Shown one piece after another: positions 57,188 to 64,000 of a DNA stretch of 64,000 nucleotides (positions are counted from its first letter, which is position 1; each line of letters starts with the position of its first letter). The stretch is taken from positions 744,001 through 808,000 of the forward strand of contig JAOSJM010000001.1 of the NCBI GenBank assembly GCA_027494165.1, given 5' to 3'. The translations under genes were made by a program, and so were the position numbers. The notes under the pieces were generated by a model. It saw only the letters and a list, made by a program, of their open reading frames with translations. It did not search any database and had not been told where the DNA came from. The DNA is from Acidimicrobiia bacterium (GTDB lineage Bacteria; Actinomycetota; Acidimicrobiia; IMCC26256; JAOSJM01).

Positions 57188-57675
57188 GTGGGGCTCGACG
57201 AGGTGGGCCGTGGCGCCTGGGCCGGCCCACTCACGATCGGTGCCGTGGTCGTGCCACGTATCCCTCGCGTCGACCGCGTGCGGGACTCGAAGATGCTCAG
57301 TGCCTCGGAACGGGAGCGGCTCTTCGACCGGCACACGCGGTGGTGCGAGGCCTGGGCGGTCGGGCACGCGAGCCCGGGCGAGATCGACGCGTTGGGCGTG
57401 TCCGATGCGCAGCGTCTGGCCGCCCGCCGGGCTCTGGAACGCATCGCCGTGACGCCCGACCGGGTGCTCGTCGACGGCGGGTGGGACTTCGTCGCGTCAG
57501 GTGTGGTCGATCGTGTCGCCCACGGTGACGCCGAGTGCCTGTCGATCGCCGTCGCGTCGATCATCGCCAAGGTGCAGGGGGCTACCCGACGCCGCGTCAC
57601 CGGGCGGCGCTCGCCTGATGGGGTCCGACACCGCTGCATCGGCAGAGTTGGGCCTGGATGGACGACCTGCCGAGG
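57188..57675 (+). pseudogene. rnhB: Ribonuclease HII, internally deleted and frameshifted
   Basis: The N-terminal two thirds are typical: VVGLDEVGRGAWAGPLTIGA, RDSKMLSASERERLFD and HGDAECLSIAVASIIAKVQ with the catalytic acids. After IAKVQ the next recognisable piece, GYPTPRHRAALA in another frame, follows at once, so about 20 residues are missing; a TGA at 57616 then interrupts WGPTPLHRQSWAWMDDL. Unlike the other frameshifts one added base does not repair it, so decay or assembly damage is more severe. GTG at 57188 is a guess. Confidence 0.7.
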
Positions 57676-57801
57676 CCGGGGATCCAGCGCCTCCACCGCC
57701 GGGCGCACCGGGCGGCGAACCGGGCGAGGACTCCGGCGAGACCGGGATCCGACGCATCGACTCAGCCCGCCGAGGGGTCGCTGCGGTACTCCTCGTCGGG
57801 T

Positions 57802-57960
57802 TCACGGCTGCTCGGATCCGGGTCCGTGCTCGCTCGAGGGTGCGACCGGAGGGCGCTGCCGGGCGTCCTCCTCGTCGGCCGGGCGGGCGGCCGTGTCGTA
57901 CTCGCTGCCGGCTTCCGTCGGGTGGTCGGGGTCGATCCGTGGGCGTGGTCCGTCGCTCAC
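57802..57960 (-). CDS. Possible small acidic hydrophilic protein
   Basis: A 52-aa frame, SDGPRPRIDPDHPTEAGSEY then DTAARPADEEDARQRPP, with a good ribosome site (GGAGGTGGGAGCA-GTG). It lies just downstream of the HhH-GPD gene on the same strand. Composition is disordered and acidic; no homologue recognised. Could be non-coding. Confidence 0.35.
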   Translation of the reverse strand: MSDGPRPRIDPDHPTEAGSEYDTAARPADEEDARQRPPVAPSSEHGPGSEQP

Positions 57961-57995
57961 TGCTCCCACCTCCTGCTCTCGTTCCGCGGTTCCGC

Positions 57996-58654
57996 TCAGG
58001 GCCCGGCCATCGCCTGCTCGACCGACGCACGGGGATCGCGCTCGAGCCCGACCCGCACGAGCGCGGCGACGAGCCGGGGAAGTCCTGCCTCGAGGCCAGC
58101 TCGGCGAGGCCGGTCGCGTCCGCGGGCAGGCCGAGCTCTCTCGCCGTGCCCAGGACCCGGTCGTCGGCGAACGGGTACAGCTCGTCCCAGGCCCCCTGCA
58201 CCTCGCGGCAGAACACGTCGGCGCCGACGTCGCCGATGCCCTTGAACTCGGTGAGGAGCCGGTGCTCCCGGTCGGGGTCTCGGCCCGCCTCCTCGCGCAG
58301 CCGGCGCAGGTCACCGCCCCAGCGCTCGCGCAGGAGCTCTGTGCTGTCGGCGAGCATCGTCGACGTGCGCTCGTCGTAGCGGGCGTACCCCGCCTCGTTG
58401 AGGACCCGGGCCCGGTCGGCCCAGTCGGAGGCGGCCATCGTGTCGGGAGTGGTCCAGCCCGCCTCCGCCAGCGCGCGGGCAGCCGCCACGGCGACGGCGG
58501 CGCGGATGCGTGCGCTGATGAGGAGAGAGAGGACGAGCAGCCGGAACAGCGGCGCCGGGGTGTTGTCGGCCGGGTCGAAGCCGGCCGCCTCGGAGTACGT
58601 CGTGCCCCATCGCTCGAGCAGCGCGTCGACCATGCGCTTCGTGTTACCGGCCAT
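57996..58654 (-). CDS. HhH-GPD base-excision DNA glycosylase-like protein, frameshifted
   Basis: About 219 aa after adding one base at the run 58076-58079. It contains LLVLSLLISARIRAAVAVAA and the helix-hairpin-helix LLTEFKGIGDVGADVFCREV, after which the catalytic-Asp position reads ELYPFADDRVLG. No C-terminal 4Fe-4S cluster of endonuclease III is present. The corrected end is FPRLVAALVRVGLERDPRAS. Probable DNA glycosylase; substrate unknown. Confidence 0.78.
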
Positions 58655-58756
58655 GCGCTCCTCCCTCGGTCGTGCCGAGGTGCACGACGCGGCGACCCGG
58701 CCGGGTGACGGCCAGACGCCGGGCCCGTGCCAGGCCCGTGAGCCCGACCGAGGGAG

Positions 58757-59005
58757 TCACGACGACGACGAGCCGGACGTGTCCCGCCCGGTGTCCTCGA
58801 GCCGGTCGAGGATGTCGCTCAGCTTCGCCTCGACCTTCTCGGCCGTCTCACCGGTCCGCTCACGGATCCTGCCCACGAGCTGCTCCCAGTTCCCCTCCGA
58901 GCGGTCCACGTCGTCGTCGGTCAGCGCGCCCCAGGCCTCGCGCACGCGGCCCTTGGCCTGTTCCCACTTGCCCTCGAGGCGGGCGTCGCGCGTCTCGCTG
59001 CTCAT
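58757..59005 (-). CDS. CsbD-family stress protein
   Basis: An 82-aa hydrophilic protein of the CsbD type: RLEGKWEQAKGRVREAWGAL, DVDRSEGNWEQLVGRIRERT and a Ser-rich tail. CsbD is a general-stress protein in Bacillus and relatives are common in Actinomycetota. ATG follows GGAGGTGCC. Confidence 0.88.
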   Translation of the reverse strand: MSSETRDARLEGKWEQAKGRVREAWGALTDDDVDRSEGNWEQLVGRIRERTGETAEKVEAKLSDILDRLEDTGRDTSGSSSS

Positions 59006-59146
59006 GTCGGCACCTCCAGTCGGGAAGACGGTCGGATCGGGCCGTACCCCGATGTCGCCCGGCGCAACCCTCGCTCGTTCCGGTTGAAGGTCGACCACGC
59101 GGGGTAGTGCCCACGCGAGACGGACGATACGGCGAGGAGGAGGATC

Positions 59147-59743
59147 GTGAGCTTCGAGCTGCTTCCCGCGCTCGTCGCAGGGGTCGTCGCCACCCTGGCC
59201 ATGACGGCCGGGTTCGCGGTGATGCGTGCGACGGGCCGGACGACGATCGACTTCCCCCTGATCCTGGGGACCATGGTCACCGGGGACGCGACGAGGGCGC
59301 GAGCGGCCGGCTTCGTGACGCACGTGCTGGTGATGGGGGGTCTCGCCTTCGGCAGCCTCTACGCCGGCCTGTTCGATTGGGTCGGGGCCGAGGGGAGCGA
59401 GACGTGGCTGTACGGCGTGGCCTTCGGGTCGCTCCACGGCGGCATCGCGGGCTTCGGCCTCGCAGCCCTGCCCGCGGTCCATCCTCGGATGCGCGCGAAC
59501 GCCGGCGAGGAGTGGCCCGACACGACCGTGTTCCGGGAGTCGCCCGAGCCCGTACCGCCGACCGACAAGCCGGTGCGGGGCGAACCCCGTGGCTCACTCG
59601 TCGCGCCCGAGCGACCACAGCTCACGCTCCGGGCCCCGGGCCCCTTCGGCGCGGAGTACGGTTCGATGACGCCCATCGGCCTCGTGCTCGGGCACCTGGC
59701 GTACGGGCTGGTCTTCGGCGGGCTCTACGGGACGCTCGCGTAG
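59147..59743 (+). CDS. Unknown integral membrane protein
   Basis: A 198-aa protein with at least four hydrophobic segments: LLPALVAGVVATLAMTAGFA, THVLVMGGLAFGSLYAGLF, GVAFGSLHGGIAGFGLAALP and LGHLAYGLVFGGLYGTLA at the C-terminus, separated by a long hydrophilic loop rich in Pro and Glu (residues 125-165). GTG follows GAGGAGGAGGATC. Family not recognised. Confidence 0.75.
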   Translation: MSFELLPALVAGVVATLAMTAGFAVMRATGRTTIDFPLILGTMVTGDATRARAAGFVTHVLVMGGLAFGSLYAGLFDWVGAEGSETWLYGVAFGSLHGGIAGFGLAALPAVHPRMRANAGEEWPDTTVFRESPEPVPPTDKPVRGEPRGSLVAPERPQLTLRAPGPFGAEYGSMTPIGLVLGHLAYGLVFGGLYGTLA

Positions 59744-59925
59744 ACGCGTCGACGCCGGACCGACATCGTGGAGGTCTGGTCCGGGTCCCCCCGGACGCGC
59801 CCACACGCTCGGGGGGCGGTCCTCCCCGGAGCGCCCCGGACGTCGGGTCCGATCGACGCTGCACGCCGATCGACCCGGCGCCGAGGCTCGAACCGGTGGT
59901 CGTTCGGGCACGAGCCCGGGTGCCG

Positions 59926-60069
59926 TCAGGTGAAGACGCTCACGCCGCCGGGGCCCACCAGGAACCCGACGATCACGACGGCGATCCCGGCGATCACCTC
60001 TCCGCGCACCGCCATGACGATTCCGCCGACGACGAGCACCACGGCGATCAACCACAGCAACAGGGCCAT
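59926..60069 (-). CDS. Small membrane protein
   Basis: A 47-aa protein with two helices: LLLWLIAVVLVVGGIVMAV and VIAGIAVVIVGFLVGP, ending GGVSVFT. ATG follows GGGAGGACG. Small two-helix proteins of this kind are common in Actinomycetota; function unknown. Confidence 0.65.
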   Translation of the reverse strand: MALLLWLIAVVLVVGGIVMAVRGEVIAGIAVVIVGFLVGPGGVSVFT

Positions 60070-60284
60070 CACGTCCTCCCTCTCTCGGGTACCACCGGCT
60101 CTCCCGGGTGGTGCCAGAGCATCCCCGTGCCGGCCGGCCACCAAACCTGCCCGGCCGACCGCCCTGCCGTCCCGGATGGTCCCGGTGGGCCGGACCTCCC
60201 GCTCCGTGAGCCTTGCGGCCGCGGAGGTTTGGCCGTGGGCGCGAGGGGTACCACCAGGCAAGACGGACGAGAGGAGGCCGGTCG

Positions 60285-60980
60285 ATGGAACGCTGCATCC
60301 GGGCATCGGAGGTCATCGGGCACGTCGTGCTCGACCTCGCGTCCGGCGAGCAGGTCGGTGAGGTGCGCGACGTCGTCTACCGGCCCGCCAAGGGGTCGGT
60401 GATCGGCTTCACGTTCGCCGACGGAGGGATGCTCGGGAGGGCCCGCACCGGGTTCGTCCCGGTGGAGCGGATCGCCAGCGTCGGCGACGACGCCGTCATG
60501 GTCGAGGTGCGGGACCTGGACCGGTCGCTCGAGAGCCCGCCCGAGATCGAGGGTGCGTCCGAGCGAGACGTCCTCGACGACGAGGCGTTTACGGAGTCGG
60601 GGACACGCCTGGGCGCGGTCCTCGACGTCGTGATCGGCGTCGGCGCGGGCGTCGAGGTCGTCGGGTACGAGGTCGAGCTGCAGGACGGCGAGCGCGTCCT
60701 GGTCCCGCGTGGGATCCAGCGCTCCGTATCCGGTGACGCGCTGATCCTCCGGGACGACTGGCGGCGTCACGTCGCGGCGAACCCCCTCGATCTGGTCGCC
60801 GCCGATGCGGCGGCCGGGCCGGAGGGCGAGTCGGGCTCCCGGGGCGATCGCTCGAAGGCGTCCCTGTACCGGGAGGCCCGGCGGCTCGACGTCCCCGGCC
60901 GGTCGTCGATGTCGAAGGCGGAGCTCGCCACGGCCGTCGAGAGGGCCCGGCGGGAGGGACCGCCGGGGTCGGAGACGTAG
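60285..60980 (+). CDS. PRC-barrel protein with Rho-N-like tail
   Basis: A 231-aa protein with two PRC-barrel-like repeats (ASGEQVGEVRDVVYRPAKGS and GTRLGAVLDVVIGVGAGVEV) and a C-terminal helical motif, ASLYREARRLDVPGRSSMSK then AELATAVERAR, similar to the Rho-N/SAP nucleic-acid-binding motif. PRC barrels bind RNA or photosynthetic complexes in other families; here probably stress-related. ATG follows GAGGAGGCC. Confidence 0.8.
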   Translation: MERCIRASEVIGHVVLDLASGEQVGEVRDVVYRPAKGSVIGFTFADGGMLGRARTGFVPVERIASVGDDAVMVEVRDLDRSLESPPEIEGASERDVLDDEAFTESGTRLGAVLDVVIGVGAGVEVVGYEVELQDGERVLVPRGIQRSVSGDALILRDDWRRHVAANPLDLVAADAAAGPEGESGSRGDRSKASLYREARRLDVPGRSSMSKAELATAVERARREGPPGSET

Positions 60981-60984
60981 TCCG

Positions 60985-61122
60985 ATGTGGTGGCTGATCC
61001 TCCTCGTCCTCGTCGTGGTGCTGCTCGCGTTGGCGGCCCTCTCGCTCCGACAGCGCCGTCGGGGGAGGGTGATCGCGCTGCCACCCGAGCCGCCCGACGG
61101 GGACGTCGATCCCGGTTCGTAG
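60985..61122 (+). CDS. Small single-helix membrane protein
   Basis: A 45-aa protein with one N-terminal helix (WWLILLVLVVVLLALAALSL), then RQRRRGR and an acidic tail, so the tail should be cytoplasmic. It begins four bases after the PRC-barrel stop and is probably co-transcribed. No Shine-Dalgarno is clear. Function unknown. Confidence 0.55.
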   Translation: MWWLILLVLVVVLLALAALSLRQRRRGRVIALPPEPPDGDVDPGS

Positions 61123-61264
61123 GCCCGAGCGCCGGCCGGGTCCCGGCGCATCGAGCGGCCGAGTCCGCGTCGCACGAGGGGGGACGTGCAGATCGCCCGT
61201 CGAGGTGTTTGCATGGCAGGGGACGCGGGCAGCGTCCCGGTGTCGCCGAATCCCGGGAGGAACC

Positions 61265-61774
61265 ATGGACGACCGACCAGAGGCCCGTGGCCTCGAGCCG
61301 ATCGACCGCACGCCGTCCGCGGCGCAGGGCTCGCCCGAGACGGGCGGAGACGAAGGCGGGCAGGACCGGGTCGAGGACGACCGGGTCGAGGACGTGGGAG
61401 AGCTGCTGCGGGTCGCCACGATGCTCCAGGTGCTGCTCGACGAGGTGCGCCAGATCGACCTCGATCCCACGGCGCGAGAGCGGCTGGCCGGGATCCAGCG
61501 GCAGGCGGTCGACGCCATCGAGCAGAACCTCTCGCCCGGGCTCCGGGAGGAGCTGGGCGGCTTCACGTGGCCCTTCGCCGAGGGTGAGACCCCCTCGGAG
61601 CCCGAGCTGCGGATCGTCCAGGCCCAGCTCACCGGCTGGGTCGCGGGGCTCCTCCAGGGGTTGCAGGCCGCAGCGATGAGCCGCCAGCTCGCCCAGCGGG
61701 CGGCGAGCGGGCAGAGGCCCGCCCTGCCGGGGGAGCAGCCGCCCCAGCCGCGCCGCACCGGCGCGTACCTGTGA
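61265..61774 (+). CDS. bpa: Bacterial proteasome activator (Bpa/DUF2587)
   Basis: A 169-aa protein with an acidic disordered N-terminus, then the helical core LLRVATMLQVLLDEVRQIDL, RQAVDAIEQNLSPGLREELG and WVAGLLQGLQAAAMSRQLAQ. The C-terminus is GAYL, closely matching the GQYL tail by which Bpa docks on the 20S proteasome alpha ring for ATP-independent activation. Its presence implies a proteasome elsewhere in the genome. ATG follows GGGAGGAACC. Confidence 0.9.
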   Translation: MDDRPEARGLEPIDRTPSAAQGSPETGGDEGGQDRVEDDRVEDVGELLRVATMLQVLLDEVRQIDLDPTARERLAGIQRQAVDAIEQNLSPGLREELGGFTWPFAEGETPSEPELRIVQAQLTGWVAGLLQGLQAAAMSRQLAQRAASGQRPALPGEQPPQPRRTGAYL

Positions 61775-61777
61775 CGG

Positions 61778-62710
61778 TCAGGCGTCGCCGGCCGACGATC
61801 GCTTCTCGCGCCGGTCGAGGCGTTCGGAGATCCGGCCGATCGAGTACCGGTGGCGGCCCATGCCTGACCAGGGATCGTCGCCCTGCGCCCCGAGACGGCG
61901 GAAGACGTTGCGGATCGTCACCGCCCGCGGATCGAACGACGAGGCGGTCGCCTCCTCCCAGGTGAGCGGGACGGCGATCGGGGCACCGTCCCGGGCGCGC
62001 AGGCTGTAGGGCGCGATCGCGTGCTGGCCGAAGCTGTTGCGGAGCGTGTCGACGAACAGGCGGTCGCCTCGAGCCTGCTTGCTCTGCTCGACCGTGAAGC
62101 GGCCGGGGTCCGTGGCGACGACGGCCTCGGCCAGCCGTCGGGCCGACGATCGAGCCGCCTCGAAGCCCTCGGCGCCGTCGAGGAGCACGTGCACGTGGAC
62201 GCCACGCGACCCGGTCGAGCCCACGAACCCGGTGACACCGAGGTCGTCGAGGAGGTCCCGGATGACCCGGGCGCCCTCGACGACGGGTGTGAGGTCGTCG
62301 GTGGACGGGTCGAGATCGAGGACCAGCCGATCGGGCCGATCGGGGCGGCCGGCCGGCGCGAGCAGGGTGTGGAGCTCGATCGTTCCCTGGTCGGCGAGGT
62401 ACACGAGCGTGGCGGCGTCGTCGCACACCACATGGGTGACGGTCCCGCCCTCCTTCTTCTCGAGCGTGACGGTGCGGATCCAGTCCGGGAAGTGGTCGGG
62501 CGTGTCCTTCTGGTAGAAGCCATCCTCCCGGATGCCGTCCGGGAAGCGCCGCATGACGAGCGGGCGGTCACGGAGCTGGGGCAGGACCCGGTCCGCGACC
62601 CGGCGGTAGTAGTCGATCACGTCGCCCTTGGTGACGCCGTCGTCGGGGAACAGCACCTTGTCGACGTTCGAGACCTCCACCGCGCGGCCGTTCACGTCGA
62701 CGGTGCTCAC
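61778..62710 (-). CDS. ligD: LigD polymerase domain (NHEJ primase/polymerase)
   Basis: A 310-aa AEP-type polymerase: VEVSNVDKVLFPDDGVTKGD, YYRRVADRVLPQLRDRPLVM, the DxD in RLVLDLDPSTDD, STGSRGVHVHVLLDG and the downstream LAEAVVATDP. It adds NTPs/dNTPs at double-strand breaks with Ku and ligase. Here it stands alone as the third gene of a PE-ligase-polymerase set; GTG overlaps the ligase stop (GTGA). Confidence 0.92.
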   Translation of the reverse strand: MSTVDVNGRAVEVSNVDKVLFPDDGVTKGDVIDYYRRVADRVLPQLRDRPLVMRRFPDGIREDGFYQKDTPDHFPDWIRTVTLEKKEGGTVTHVVCDDAATLVYLADQGTIELHTLLAPAGRPDRPDRLVLDLDPSTDDLTPVVEGARVIRDLLDDLGVTGFVGSTGSRGVHVHVLLDGAEGFEAARSSARRLAEAVVATDPGRFTVEQSKQARGDRLFVDTLRNSFGQHAIAPYSLRARDGAPIAVPLTWEEATASSFDPRAVTIRNVFRRLGAQGDDPWSGMGRHRYSIGRISERLDRREKRSSAGDA

Positions 62711-63725
62711 GAAACCAGGCTCCGTGGCTCCTCGCGCACCACGTCCGCCGGGTCTTTGTCGGTGCGCAGCCCCAGGTAGCGGGGTGGCGCAGCCGCCCGT
62801 CTCGCGTCCACTCGGTGAACCCGACCTCGGCCACGAGGTCGGGGGCCACCCAGTGGACGCCGTCCCGGGGCGGGTCGCCGCGGTCGAACGGGGGTGTCCG
62901 GCGCTCCCGGGCGCGCAGGCTCGATCCGAGGTCGTGCAGCGTCTCGTCGTCGAAGCCGGTACCGACCTTCCCCGCGTAGACGAGATCGCCGCCGTGGTGG
63001 TAGCCGACGAGCAGGGCGCCGAAGTCGTGGCGCGAGCCCTTCGGGTCGGTGAACCCGCCGATCACGAGCTCCTGGCCCTTCGAGCACTTGAACTTCAGCC
63101 AGTCGGTCGACCGCGTGTGACGGTACGGCGCGGACGCCCGCTTGGCGATGACCCCCTCCCATCCCTTCTCGCAGGCCTCCCGCCGGAACGCCTCGCCGTC
63201 GCGGTTCCGGTGGATCGTGTACCGGATCGGGTCGTCCCAGTCCAGCAGGTGCCGGAGCAGCACCTTCCGGCGCCGGAGGGGCAGTCCGGTGACGTCGTGG
63301 CCGTCGACGTGGAGCAGATCGAAGGCGTAGTAGTAGACGGGGATCCCCGTGGCTCTCGCCTCGTCGGGGTCGGTGCGGTGGGTCCGGCCCTGCAGGCGGG
63401 CGAAGCTCGTGAGCCCGTCGGCGAACGTCACCACCTCACCGTCGACGACGAAGTCGTCGCCGCCGGGATGGCGCGCCGCGAGCGCCTCGACTATCTCGGG
63501 AAAGCTGGCACCGACGTCGTTGCGGTTGCGTGAGAGCAGGCGCACCCGGTCGCCGTCCCGGAAGCCCAGGGCCCGGACGCCGTCGAGCTTTCGTTCGAAG
63601 ATCCAGTCGGGGTCCGAGAAGTAGTCCTCGGTGAGCGTGGCGAGCATCGGCTCGACCCATGATGGCGCGCTCTGCTCCCGGATCGTCTCGCGCTCGGCGT
63701 GGGTGAGGTCGTCGAGCACGCTCAT
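62707..63725 (-). CDS. ATP-dependent DNA ligase (LigD ligase domain), frameshifted near the end
   Basis: About 339 aa after adding one base at the run 62781-62784. Motif I is ERKLDGVRALGF with the adenylated Lys; DFVVDGEVVTF, YYAFDLLHVDG and WEGVIAKR are motifs III-IV, and TDWLKFKCSK motif V. The OB-fold end is restored as HPRYLGLRTDKDPADVVREE. ATG at 63725 overlaps the phosphoesterase stop. Substrate is nicked DNA in end joining. Confidence 0.9.
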
Positions 63726-64000
63726 CCACGATCGTCCTGCTCGTCGGGTTCACCCGCTTCGGCGGCGACCTCGTCGATCGTGCGGCCGGTCAGCACCGAC
63801 TCGGGTTGCGTGCTCACCGGGTTGCGGCGGGCGTCGGCCTCGCTGTCGTCCCGCTTGACGAGCAACCAGTCGTCCTCTCCCCGGAAGCGCGTGAGCGCCC
63901 AGCCCCCGCGGAGCTTGCGACCCTCGAGCCAGAACGACACGTGGCCGTCGTCGATCGCCTCGGCCACCGGTACCTCCGCGCCGTCCCGCTCGGTCAGGTT
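63722..64000 (-). CDS. LigD 3'-phosphoesterase domain protein, partial at window edge
   Basis: The C-terminal 92 residues of a LigD PE-domain protein: DDGHVSFWLEGRKLRGGWAL, TRFRGEDDWLLVKRDDSEAD, ending in an acidic tail. The frame is open to position 64000, so the N-terminal catalytic part lies outside. It is the first gene of the split LigD set; PE removes 3' phosphates or ribonucleotides before ligation. Confidence 0.85.
   Translation of the reverse strand, partial: NLTERDGAEVPVAEAIDDGHVSFWLEGRKLRGGWALTRFRGEDDWLLVKRDDSEADARRNPVSTQPESVLTGRTIDEVAAEAGEPDEQDDRG

Overview
The window is high-GC DNA from an Actinomycetota, most likely an Acidimicrobiia-like lineage. Support comes from GTG/ATG starts joined by 4-bp stop/start overlaps, an F420-type luciferase-like oxidoreductase, a Bpa-type proteasome activator, actinobacterial LexA and IdeR/DtxR operator sequences, a DUF222-HNH (13E12-type) gene, LigD-type end-joining genes, and an actinobacterial Tad pilus locus with a VWA-TadB fusion. 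The lineage call is inference; there is no rRNA gene here.

Layout. 1-7.2 kb: catabolic and housekeeping genes (O-methyltransferase, class II aldolase plus D-hydroxyacid dehydrogenase, enoyl-CoA hydratase plus thiolase-like protein, glutamate-synthase-like FMN protein, remnants of Liv ABC ATPases). 7.2-15.9 kb: a minus-strand operon for a type II DMSO-reductase-family molybdoenzyme (Tat-exported catalytic subunit, a 103-aa unknown protein, FeS subunit, TorD/NarJ-like chaperone, heme-b-type subunit, polytopic membrane protein), with mobB upstream. 16-28.8 kb: a KARI-like gene, then a histidine kinase/LuxR regulator pair and a complete tad/flp pilus locus ending in a DnaB/RecA-like ATPase. 28.9-32.3 kb: cupin, then a PerR-like regulator, rubrerythrin, CCG-type FeS protein and DUF3501 oxidative-stress cluster. 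32.4-35.0 kb: dUTPase, GH10 xylanase lipoprotein, LLM oxidoreductase.

35.08-54.2 kb is accessory DNA inserted at a tRNA-Gly(GCC) gene. The 3' end of the tRNA is repeated at 44.6 and 47.4 kb, and in decayed form at 54.13 kb, so two or three units are stacked in one attachment site. Unit 1 (about 9.5 kb) carries a tyrosine integrase, a MobF relaxase, a DEDDh exonuclease-BRCT protein, an Abi-C family protein beside a HEPN-like protein, and an ImmA plus DUF4411 module. Unit 2 (2.8 kb) carries an AbiEi/AbiEii-like toxin-antitoxin pair. The next 6.7 kb carries a NucS-like/EVE-like nuclease, a NERD protein, methylglyoxal synthase, an IdeR-box operon of small zinc-ribbon proteins and an SOS-box HNH gene.

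54.6-64 kb: stress and genome-maintenance genes (GAF, universal stress protein, DJ-1/PfpI, a broken rnhB, HhH-GPD glycosylase, CsbD, PRC-barrel, Bpa) and a LigD system split into three overlapping genes (phosphoesterase, ligase, polymerase).

A caution applies to the whole annotation. At least fifteen otherwise intact genes are broken by one-base indels, mostly in G/C runs. Restoring one base gives full-length family members each time, so sequencing or assembly error is the simplest explanation; the frameshifts are noted gene by gene.
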